A stretch of 6,697 nucleotides of DNA from Clostridia bacterium (lineage in GTDB: Bacteria; Bacillota; Clostridia; Christensenellales; Aristaeellaceae). The stretch spans positions 1-6,697 of the forward strand of contig JAEDIV010000140.1 of NCBI GenBank assembly GCA_016296675.1, given 5' to 3'. The notes under the pieces were generated by a model. The model saw nothing but the letters and a program-made list of their open reading frames with translations, was not told the DNA's origin and made no database searches. Every line of letters starts with the position of its first letter. The first letter of the stretch is position 1. Of this stretch, positions 1-5,484 are shown piece after piece. The position numbers and the translations under genes are program-made.

Positions 1-43
1 GATTTCAGGGGATCGGCCCTTCCCATCAAAAAAGGTACTTTTT

Positions 44-72
44 TTGATGGCTTGAGGACTGCCTTTTATGAG
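44..72 (+). promoter_or_regulatory. Weak candidate promoter inside repeat copy 1
   Basis: TTGATG (44-49) and TATGAG (67-72) are 17 bases apart, each matching the sigma-70 consensus at 4 of 6 positions. Initiation would fall near base 79, just past the hairpin, giving a short leader with the ribosome binding site at 104-108. The -35 lies in the right arm of the second hairpin. The corresponding spacing in copy 2 has no -10-like box. This is the only candidate I see in the short space before the first gene; the real promoter may lie left of the window. Confidence 0.2.
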
Positions 73-82
73 GCAGCCTTTT
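56..82 (+). terminator. Intrinsic terminator-like hairpin at the end of repeat copy 1
   Basis: The stem CTGCCT (59-64) pairs with AGGCAG (71-76) around the loop TTTATG. It is extended by G56-G57 with C77-C78 across a bulged A58, and TTTT follows at 79-82. It would stop transcription arriving from the left, or act as an attenuator for the operon whose first codon is only 30 bases further on. The U tract is short, so strength is uncertain. Confidence 0.55.
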
Positions 83-102
83 GCATGATGAAATTGACGG
101 AA

Positions 103-115
103 AAAGGAAACTGTG
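103..115 (+). promoter_or_regulatory. Ribosome binding site and GTG start of the esterase gene
   Basis: AAAGGAA (103-109) sits a few bases before GTG 113. No in-frame ATG exists near this point, so the site decides the start. A second in-frame GTG at 161 would remove 16 residues and is less well placed relative to a Shine-Dalgarno sequence. Confidence 0.55.
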
Positions 116-1273
116 ATACTATTTACTTACTCAGAGCTTTTAAAAGGGTGGCGAAAACGCGTGGGTGCAATTCGTGATCGTTTAAACGGCTATATCAAAA
201 ACGGCGATATTGCGTGCGGCAGCATACTGGTAAGAAAACGCGGAGAGATCGTCTCGGAAGAATATCTGGGATATGCAGATGTGGAAAAACAGACGGCTGT
301 AACAAAAGACAGCGTTTTTCGTCTGGCGTCCATGACAAAGCCCGTGACGGCAGCTGCGATTCTTATTTTGGCTGGCGAGGGCAAACTCGCGCTGACCGAT
401 CCCATATCTGAATATGTTCCGGAATTTGAATCTATGGCTGTTGCCGTCAGCGCAGAAAATGGTAAGGTGGAAACTGTCCCCGCGAACAGACCGCTTACGA
501 TCGAAGATCTCCTTCGCCACAGAAGCGGCATAGGACATGGCGCAATCAGCCTAGATCTCGGCGTTAACCGCACGGAAGACGGCATGACGCTGATTGAGCG
601 CACGAAATACATCGCGTCTTTTCCGCTTGATTTTCAGCCCGGAACAGAAGCAGGTTACAGCGCGCACTGCGCTTTTGACGTGCTCGGCAGGATCATTGAA
701 GTAGCGGGCGGCATGCGCATGGAGGACTTCCTGAAAGAAAGACTCTTTGATCCTTTGTCTATGACGGATACGACATTCTTCCCGAATGAAGATCAGAAGA
801 GGAGAACTGTCCGCCTGTACAGCAGAGCTTCGGGTGTGCTTACGGATTCCTATCCTGCTGGCAAATACGCGTCTCCCTTTGCCTTCAGCTATCCTTGCGG
901 CTCTGCCGGCCTTTCAGGAACACTTTCGGATTATGATAAATTTGTTCAGATGCTGTCGGGACGCTCTGTACGCATTCTGCCTGACGATGCGATTCGGCGT
1001 ATGGCATCTGCGGATGCTACCCTTCCATCGCCAAAAGGCGCATGGGGCCTGGGCGTTTATGTATTCAACGGAAAAAGCATCTCCGGACGCGGACTTTCAC
1101 AGGGCTGCTTCGGCTGGTCTGGCGCATTGGGCACGCATTTTTATATCGATCCTGTGAACGATGTAACGGTGACCCTCATGGTAAACCGCATGGATATCGG
1201 CGGCTCGGGGTCATATGTATCCTTCGGCATGGAGGAAGCGGTGTTTGAAGAACTGAAGCTCAAAGAGGCATAA
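113..1273 (+). CDS. Serine beta-lactamase-fold hydrolase (EstB / class C-like esterase)
   Basis: A 386-residue member of the serine beta-lactamase family (PF00144), which contains class C beta-lactamases, D-aminopeptidases and family VIII esterases. The SxxK motif is Ser73-Met-Thr-Lys76 within ASMTKPVTA; the second catalytic motif is Tyr182-Ser183 in GYSAH (family YxN or YSx); and the third region reads FGWSGALGTHFYIDP near residues 333-347, the W-x-G form typical of EstB-like esterases rather than the KTG of true beta-lactamases. Length is normal for the family. There is no signal peptide, so it should act in the cytoplasm on an ester or amide, not as a secreted antibiotic-resistance enzyme. 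Start is GTG 113; GTG 161 is an alternative. It is the first gene of a three-gene operon, 13 bases before the next start. The substrate cannot be read from sequence. Confidence 0.88.
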   Translation: MILFTYSELLKGWRKRVGAIRDRLNGYIKNGDIACGSILVRKRGEIVSEEYLGYADVEKQTAVTKDSVFRLASMTKPVTAAAILILAGEGKLALTDPISEYVPEFESMAVAVSAENGKVETVPANRPLTIEDLLRHRSGIGHGAISLDLGVNRTEDGMTLIERTKYIASFPLDFQPGTEAGYSAHCAFDVLGRIIEVAGGMRMEDFLKERLFDPLSMTDTTFFPNEDQKRRTVRLYSRASGVLTDSYPAGKYASPFAFSYPCGSAGLSGTLSDYDKFVQMLSGRSVRILPDDAIRRMASADATLPSPKGAWGLGVYVFNGKSISGRGLSQGCFGWSGALGTHFYIDPVNDVTVTLMVNRMDIGGSGSYVSFGMEEAVFEELKLKEA

Positions 1274-1286
1274 GGAGGAGATCTGT
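1272..1286 (+). promoter_or_regulatory. Perfect Shine-Dalgarno for the second operon gene
   Basis: AAGGAGG (1272-1278) starts inside the TAA stop (1271-1273) of the esterase gene and lies 8 bases before ATG 1287. It is the strongest ribosome binding site in the window and suggests efficient independent initiation on the second gene. Confidence 0.8.
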
Positions 1287-2342
1287 ATGGCACTTTCGCT
1301 GAATTATGATATGAGTGCAAGGGACGTCATGCATCATCCTGAAATCGGCAGGCGTTTTGAATGGATGAAAAAAGCGGGCGTTGCGCATGTATGGCTGTTT
1401 GCGTACTTTTACGGAAGACACGAGTCGGACATTGAAGATATCTATAAAGCCCGAAAACGCCTTCTGGACGAAGGTTTTCAGACGGGCGTGATCAGCGTGC
1501 CTGTAGGACATCCGGGAAATTCCCTGAATCCGGATGACGATACCTTGGAGCTTCGAATCAAAAATACATGGCAGTATCGCGTGGACCGAAACGGAAACAA
1601 TGAGTATTTTTCCGCGTGTATCAATGAGGAAATGGTTAAGGACAATATTCTCGCTGCAAAAGAATATGCCCAGATGGGCTTTACCCGCCATTTCTTTGAT
1701 GATGATCTGCGTCTTGGCAACTGGCAGGGCCCGGTTCAGGGATGCTTTTGCGACAGATGCATTGAAAAATTCAATAAAGCATACAACCTCAATTGCGACC
1801 GCGCCCTTTTAAGGCGCGCAGCGGATCAGGAAAAGGGCCTTGAAGATCTGACGGAGAAATGGATCAGATTCAACTGTGAAAAAGTCACCGGCTTTATGCG
1901 GGACACGCGCGTTTGCGGGATGCAAAGCGGTATTATGGTGATGCATATGGGCGATGCGCGCCACGGAATTTCGATTCCGGATATCAAAAAGGCCGTCCCG
2001 GATTGCATGTTCCGCGTCGGCGAAATGTTCTTTAATGATGAAACGTACTCCAAACAGGAGTGCCGAGAAATGCTGAAAGCCGGCGTGAAAGATCATCTCG
2101 CCCTGATCGGTGAGAATACCGCTTACTCGGAAACCACGGTTTTCCCGGCGGCCAGCATGTCGCTTGAAAACTTCCTTCATAGAATGGAGACGGAAATACA
2201 TTTGGGCCTTCGCAATATTTTCCTTATGAGCGGCACATGGTTTTATTCCGAACCGTACTGGAAGCTGATTGAAAAAGAGCGAGGAAGGCTTGAAGAGCTC
2301 GCGCTTGAACTGGACGAAAGAAGCGAGAAGGCAAATGCTTAG
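1287..2342 (+). CDS. GH42-like TIM-barrel protein, glycoside hydrolase-related, function unknown
   Basis: A 351-residue soluble protein without signal peptide. I do not recognise an exact family, but the layout resembles the catalytic barrel of GH42 beta-galactosidases and related hypothetical glycosidases: an early helix plus strand (EWMKKAGVAHVWLFAY, 25-40), a lone Cys111 in FSACINEE, an acidic patch HFFDDDLRLG (135-144), then GCFCDRCIEKFN (152-163). Cys111, Cys153, Cys155 and Cys158 match in order and spacing the zinc-binding cysteines known from GH42. The Asn-Glu acid/base pair expected before the CxCxxC cluster is absent and replaced by Asp-rich sequence; Glu276 in LIGENTAY could be a second catalytic acid. 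Full GH42 enzymes are much longer (trimerization and C-terminal domains), so this is the barrel alone. Cotranscribed with the esterase and the UroD-like gene. Fold fairly likely; enzymatic activity unknown. Confidence 0.7.
   Translation: MALSLNYDMSARDVMHHPEIGRRFEWMKKAGVAHVWLFAYFYGRHESDIEDIYKARKRLLDEGFQTGVISVPVGHPGNSLNPDDDTLELRIKNTWQYRVDRNGNNEYFSACINEEMVKDNILAAKEYAQMGFTRHFFDDDLRLGNWQGPVQGCFCDRCIEKFNKAYNLNCDRALLRRAADQEKGLEDLTEKWIRFNCEKVTGFMRDTRVCGMQSGIMVMHMGDARHGISIPDIKKAVPDCMFRVGEMFFNDETYSKQECREMLKAGVKDHLALIGENTAYSETTVFPAASMSLENFLHRMETEIHLGLRNIFLMSGTWFYSEPYWKLIEKERGRLEELALELDERSEKANA
2325..2337 (+). promoter_or_regulatory. Ribosome binding site setting the UroD-like start, with gene overlap
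   Basis: GAGAAGG (2325-2331) precedes ATG 2335, which overlaps the end of the upstream gene by 8 bases (ATGCTTAG, stop TAG at 2340-2342). The same frame is open further upstream to a TTG at 2269, but those 22 codons are just the upstream gene read in another frame and have no Shine-Dalgarno site. The overlap suggests translational coupling. Confidence 0.7.
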
Positions 2343-3405
2343 CGCAAGGGAAAATCTGTTAAGAGCCATTTTCTTTCAGAAACCCGAGTGGATCCCTGTG
2401 GTGTATTCGATCAATCCGTCCTACTATTTTGCGATGGACGCGGAAGAAGTGCTCGATTTTCAGTCGCGCCATCCCGCGCTGTTTCCGGGCTTTGTAAGAC
2501 CTGAAAAGGGAACGTTTTTGCATACGCTTCGCGACAATCTGGGCGGCGTCAAAAGGGCTTATCAGAAATATGTGGACGATTTTGGCTGCACATGGGAAAC
2601 AACCATGGAGGGCATGACGGGCACCGTCACGCGTCATCCGCTGAGCGACCTTGAAAAGGTGAAGACGCACCCGTTTCCCAATCCCGAAATCTGCATGGGC
2701 ATAGGACCGATAAACTGGGAAAATGAGAAAAAAAGAATAGAAAAAATGAAAGCAGCCGGCATTTTTACTTCCGGCGGCCTTCGCCACGGGCACACGTTTT
2801 TACAGCTTACCGATCTTTGCGGCTATCAGAATCTGATGTATTTTATGGAAGACGAGGAGCCGGAGCTTGATATACTGATTGAAAAGATCACGGATTTCAA
2901 TGTGGAAATCATCCGCCGCTATTTAGAAATCGGCGTTGAGATGATCAAAATTCCTGAAGATCTGGGCATGCAGTCGGGGCCGATGATCTCTGTCAAGAAT
3001 TTCAGAAAATACATAAAGCCTGCTTATCAGAAAATGATGCAAATGGTGCGCGATGCCGGGCGCATTGTGCACATGCATTCCGACGGTGACATCCGTTCCC
3101 TTGCCTTTGATATTATCGAGGGCGGATGCCAGGTTCTGAATCTTCAGGATCTGGTCAACGGAATCGACTGGATCCGGGACAACCTGAAAGGGAAAACCGC
3201 CATCGAGCTGGACGTAGACCGCCAGAAGGTGACATATGCAGGCACGCCCAAGGACATCGACGATCTGATTCGCGAAGAGGTTTCAAAGCTTTCTTCTCCC
3301 GAAGGCGGACTTATGATGATCTATGGACTCTATCCCGGAACAAGCATGGAAAACGCAGAAGCCGTAGCAAGAGCATTTGAAAAATACGCGCTTGGCATCG
3401 GATGA
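2335..3405 (+). CDS. Uroporphyrinogen decarboxylase-superfamily protein (methyltransferase-like)
   Basis: A 356-residue protein of the URO-D superfamily (PF01208), which holds both haem-pathway HemE and corrinoid/coenzyme-M methyltransferases such as MtaA, MtbA and CmuA. Visible landmarks: the N-terminal MLSARENLLRAIFFQKPEWI typical of the superfamily, EDLGMQSGPMIS (208-219) followed by FRKYIKPAYQKM, and HMHSDGDI (246-253) on a core strand, the region that in the methyltransferase branch carries the metal-binding His. The C-terminal GLYPGTSMEN (331-340) corresponds to the family's closing loop. It lacks the N-terminal arginine-rich signature expected of true HemE, so haem synthesis is unlikely. 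No corrinoid protein or methyl-donor-specific partner lies in the window, so methyl transfer is inferred from family only. Last gene of the esterase/GH-like operon, followed 15 bases later by the composite repeat. Confidence 0.85.
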   Translation: MLSARENLLRAIFFQKPEWIPVVYSINPSYYFAMDAEEVLDFQSRHPALFPGFVRPEKGTFLHTLRDNLGGVKRAYQKYVDDFGCTWETTMEGMTGTVTRHPLSDLEKVKTHPFPNPEICMGIGPINWENEKKRIEKMKAAGIFTSGGLRHGHTFLQLTDLCGYQNLMYFMEDEEPELDILIEKITDFNVEIIRRYLEIGVEMIKIPEDLGMQSGPMISVKNFRKYIKPAYQKMMQMVRDAGRIVHMHSDGDIRSLAFDIIEGGCQVLNLQDLVNGIDWIRDNLKGKTAIELDVDRQKVTYAGTPKDIDDLIREEVSKLSSPEGGLMMIYGLYPGTSMENAEAVARAFEKYALGIG

Positions 3406-3420
3406 AAATGCTTCCCCTTT

Positions 3421-3523
3421 CCGATCCCCTGAAATCCCGAAGGATTTCAGGAGATCGGCCCTTCCCATCAAAAAAGGTACTTTTTTGATGGCTTGAGCGG
3501 ACGCGTTAAGCGTCTGCTGTTTT
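3421..3523 (+). repeat. Composite three-hairpin repeat, copy 2 (complete)
   Basis: Three consecutive hairpins. A: CCGATCCCCTGAAATC (3421-3436) pairs with GATTTCAGGAGATCGG (3443-3458), 16 positions with one C/A mismatch, around CCGAAG. Linker CCCTTC. B: CCATCAAAAAAG (3465-3476) pairs perfectly with CTTTTTTGATGG (3480-3491) around GTA. Spacer CTTGAG. C: a 22-base slot (3498-3519) forming most of a 9-bp stem, then TTTT. Modules A and B and the spacers match copy 1 at the left end of the window in the same orientation; slot C is unrelated in sequence but equal in length. It lies directly after the UroD-like gene, and the truncated dehydrogenase reading frame starts at its right edge. Confidence 0.85.
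3496..3523 (+). terminator. Intrinsic terminator closing the esterase operon (hairpin C of repeat copy 2)
   Basis: AGCGGACGC (3496-3504) pairs with GCGTCTGCT (3510-3518) around GTTAA, nine pairs including one G-U, followed by G and TTTT (3520-3523). With the two hairpins before it, it makes a strong end for transcription of the three-gene operon. The U tract is short. Confidence 0.6.
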
Positions 3524-3524
3524 C

Positions 3525-4001
3525 ATAAAACAGGTTACCCTTGAAAAGCATACCACCGAGCAGTTTGACCTCGTCGTTTACTCCGGCCTTTATGCCGCGT
3601 TCCACTATATGCAGGCTGCGTATCCCTACCTCGCCAAGGCGAAGGGAAGCGTCATCAGCTTTGCTTCCGGCGCAGGTCTTTTCGGAAACTTCGGTCAGTG
3701 CGCGTATGCAGCTGCCAAGGAAGGCATCCGCGGTCTTACCCGCGTAGCCGCTACCGAATGGAGCAAGGACGGCATCAATGGAAACGTCGTTTGCCCCCTC
3801 GCGTGGACCGCACAGCTCGAAGGCTTTAAAGACGCCTATCCTGAAGCGTTTGAAAAGAACGTACACACCCCGCCCATGGGCCGCTTCGGTGATCCGGAAC
3901 TCGACATCGGCCGCGCCTGCGTCATGCTGGCCAGCTCCGATCTTAAGTATATGACCGGCGAAACCCTCACCTTCGAGGGCGGCATCGGCCTTCGTCCGTA
4001 A
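3525..4001 (+). pseudogene. 5'-truncated short-chain dehydrogenase/reductase (C-terminal ~155 codons)
   Basis: The reading frame is open from 3510, and SDR-like sequence is recognisable from about 3534 (VTLEKHTTEQFDLVVYSGLY) to the stop at 3999-4001. Present: the active-site segment SFASGAGLFGNFGQCAYAAAK with Ser, Tyr 13 residues later and Lys four after that; the helix RGLTRVAATEW; INGNVVCPLAWT, the post-active-site strand where most SDRs have PG; and a normal C-terminus LTFEGGIGLRP. Missing: the whole N-terminal Rossmann half, including the TGxxxGxG cofactor loop and the NAG motif, roughly 90-100 codons. There is no start codon or ribosome binding site; the first in-frame ATG (3609) is inside the conserved core. 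The conserved Asn of the SDR tetrad appears to be Gly (VVYSGLY). Codon use is visibly richer in C-ending codons than in the neighbours. Non-functional as it stands, unless the upstream junction is an assembly error. Confidence 0.8.
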
Positions 4002-4013
4002 AAAATAAATGCA

Positions 4014-4079
4014 TGCATAAACGGCGCTTGTGCAGAACCCCAAAATACTGCATAAGCGCCGTTTGTTTTTGTGTATGCA
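4014..4079 (+). terminator. Strong, probably bidirectional terminator after the dehydrogenase fragment
   Basis: AAACGGCGCTTGTGCAG (4019-4035) pairs with CTGCATAAGCGCCGTTT (4048-4064), 17 positions with one G-U, loop of 12 bases, then GTTTTT (4065-4070). The left flank is A-rich (3999-4010), so it could also stop minus-strand transcription. TGCATA (4014-4019) and TATGCA (4074-4079) can form an outer pairing. It insulates the transpeptidase promoter from upstream reading. Confidence 0.85.
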
Positions 4080-4087
4080 ACCCAAAA

Positions 4088-4116
4088 TTGCCTTTTTATG
4101 ATAAATCTGATATACT
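4088..4116 (+). promoter_or_regulatory. Sigma-70 (SigA-type) promoter with extended -10 for the L,D-transpeptidase
   Basis: TTGCCT (4088-4093), a 17-base spacer and TATACT (4111-4116), with TG one base before the -10 (TGATATACT, 4108-4116), which is an extended -10. The predicted start near 4123 gives a leader of about 28 bases. It lies between the preceding terminator and the gene, as expected. Confidence 0.75.
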
Positions 4117-4150
4117 GTCTTTACTCATTTGAAAGGATGAATAAGGGGAA

Positions 4151-5437
4151 ATGATACTGAAAAGAATTTTTGTTTTGACTGCGCTTGTTTTGCTGTTTGC
4201 CTTTGCGGCGTTTTCGGAATCTGAGATGCCTTATGACATCGATGTTGACATCGACAATCAGATTGTGACGGTTTACCGTGCAGGAGAGCGCGGCGACGAC
4301 GCTATTGTTCGTCAGATGCTCTGTTCCTCCGGTAAAGCCAACCGCACGCCCAAAGGACGCTTTTATATTTTCACGCGTCCGGAGGTCGACCGAAAAGAAT
4401 GGTATTACATCGGTGCATACAACGCCTATGTGCAGTATTCGACCCGCATCTATAATGACTATCTGTTTCACTCGCTGCCCTGTTCGAAAGCGGATCTTTC
4501 CACCATGGATGAAACCGCCCGGGCGAATATGGGCAAGCCCGCCTCCCATGGCTGCATTCGGCTGTATCCCGAGGACGCAAAGTGGATTGCGCTCAATTGC
4601 CTTGACAATACCGTTTGCCATATTTATGTAAAGGGCGAGCCGAAGGAATCGCTTCGCGCGCTGCTTTATGAAAACAGCTTCTATTTGGACGGCCCATGGA
4701 AGAATTATGAGGAATTTCTGGGTTATTCCGATACCGCCGTGTGCCTTACCTCTTCCAAAGAGGAGATTGAAGCGCTTAAGACACGCCTTCGCGGCGCAGG
4801 CTATTATCCGGGCGAAATCGACGGCGTATTTTCAAACGAACTTCGCGCCTGTATCCGAAATGCGCAGGCTGCTTTATGCCTTCCCGAAAGCGGTCTGGGC
4901 GATCAGGCGTTTATAAAGGCGCTTGATGAAAACCGCATTCCAGCGGGCACTCAGGTAACGCTTTCAGTCGGTGATCGCGGCCCCGCCGTTTCTAAGCTTC
5001 AGACGGCGCTTTCCGCGCTCGGCTACTGGACACAGCCTGCCGACGGCGTATATTCCGAGGAACTTGCTGAAAAGGTTCGTATGTTCAGACTTGTCCGCAA
5101 TATGGGCGAAAGCCTTATGGCCGATTCCGAGCTTCAAGTTCGCGTTTTGCATGACGCGGAAAACTTTCAGATGCCCGAAGGAGCGAAATTGGTGATTGAA
5201 GCTGCGCCTGTCGACGTCGCCGTACTGACGGGAGCAAAAATGTTTGGCCTGAGAACCTATTCAAGCACGGGTGCAAACACGATCTTATATATCAAAAACG
5301 GCGAATCTGCCCGCGTCATCGAAAAGGACGGCGACTGGACATATGTTGAGTTTAGCGGCGAAAAAGGATACCTTAAAAACTTCTACCTGACGTTTGAAAC
5401 CCGGATGGAATATACCGAAACGTACGTATTTGAGTAA
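4151..5437 (+). CDS. Exported YkuD L,D-transpeptidase with two PG-binding domains and an SH3-like domain
   Basis: A 428-residue exported enzyme forming 3-3 peptidoglycan cross-links or otherwise modifying the wall. Residues 1-23 are a signal peptide or anchor (MILKR, then a hydrophobic run to FAAFS; no lipobox cysteine). The YkuD domain (PF03734) covers about 27-161, with His107 in YLFHSLP and the catalytic Cys135 in SHGCIRL (132-138). Next come two peptidoglycan-binding type-1 repeats (PF01471-like), about 203-259 (LRGAGYYPGEIDGVFS) and 272-333 (LSALGYWTQPADGVYSEE), then an SH3b-like segment, about 345-415 (GDWTYVEFSGEKGYLKNFY). Catalytic domain first and three wall-binding modules after is a less common order than PG-binding first. 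The start is supported by the signal peptide; the Shine-Dalgarno AAGGGG (4143-4148) is unusually close, with AAAGGA (4132-4137) as a distant alternative. Forms a unit with the acetyltransferase downstream. Confidence 0.92.
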   Translation: MILKRIFVLTALVLLFAFAAFSESEMPYDIDVDIDNQIVTVYRAGERGDDAIVRQMLCSSGKANRTPKGRFYIFTRPEVDRKEWYYIGAYNAYVQYSTRIYNDYLFHSLPCSKADLSTMDETARANMGKPASHGCIRLYPEDAKWIALNCLDNTVCHIYVKGEPKESLRALLYENSFYLDGPWKNYEEFLGYSDTAVCLTSSKEEIEALKTRLRGAGYYPGEIDGVFSNELRACIRNAQAALCLPESGLGDQAFIKALDENRIPAGTQVTLSVGDRGPAVSKLQTALSALGYWTQPADGVYSEELAEKVRMFRLVRNMGESLMADSELQVRVLHDAENFQMPEGAKLVIEAAPVDVAVLTGAKMFGLRTYSSTGANTILYIKNGESARVIEKDGDWTYVEFSGEKGYLKNFYLTFETRMEYTETYVFE

Positions 5438-5484
5438 AACACATTTTTCGTTATCTGCCTGCATATGAAAGGACGATCGGGTGT

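Larger units (their letters stand above)
1..82 (+). repeat. Composite hairpin repeat, copy 1 (left end cut by window)
   Basis: Bases 1-56 match 3443-3497 with one substitution (G10 versus A3452) and one extra T in a T run. Bases 1-16 (GATTTCAGGGGATCGG) are the right arm of a hairpin whose left arm would lie before the window; their exact complement is the left arm of copy 2 at 3421-3436. Next come the linker CCCTTC, a second hairpin at 23-50 (CCATCAAAAAAG, loop GTA, CTTTTTT plus one extra T, GATGG), the spacer CTTGAG, and a 22-base slot at 57-78 that folds into its own hairpin before TTTT (79-82). The 22-base slot does not match copy 2 in sequence, only in length and in being a hairpin. I do not recognise a named repeat family. 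Confidence 0.8.

Noticed and set aside
85..180. Small plus-strand frame starting ATGATG at 85
   Set aside because: About 30 codons, no ribosome binding site, overlaps the esterase start in a different frame.
113..1273. True antibiotic-resistance class C beta-lactamase
   Set aside because: No signal peptide, no KTG box, and the W-x-G third motif fits EstB-type esterases better.
2269..2334. Upstream extension of the UroD-like protein to TTG 2269
   Set aside because: The 22 extra residues are the preceding gene in another frame; ATG 2335 has a Shine-Dalgarno site and gives the usual family N-terminus.
2335..3405. Haem-pathway uroporphyrinogen decarboxylase HemE
   Set aside because: The HemE N-terminal arginine-rich substrate signature is not seen, and no other haem genes are near; the sequence fits the methyltransferase-like branch better.
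1..3523. CRISPR array or insertion sequence defined by the two repeat copies
   Set aside because: Only two copies 3.4 kb apart, no spacer periodicity, no cas genes, no transposase; the copies are hairpin elements, not terminal inverted repeats.
3468..4085. Minus-strand open frame (205 codons) across the dehydrogenase fragment
   Set aside because: It is the complement of recognisable SDR sequence, includes terminator and repeat hairpins in its frame and has no plausible ribosome binding site.
4137..4154. Five-codon leader frame (MNKGK) overlapping the transpeptidase start as ATGA
   Set aside because: Too short to judge, its GGA is directly adjacent to the ATG, and such frames are common by chance; it only shows that the Shine-Dalgarno spacing of the transpeptidase is unusual.
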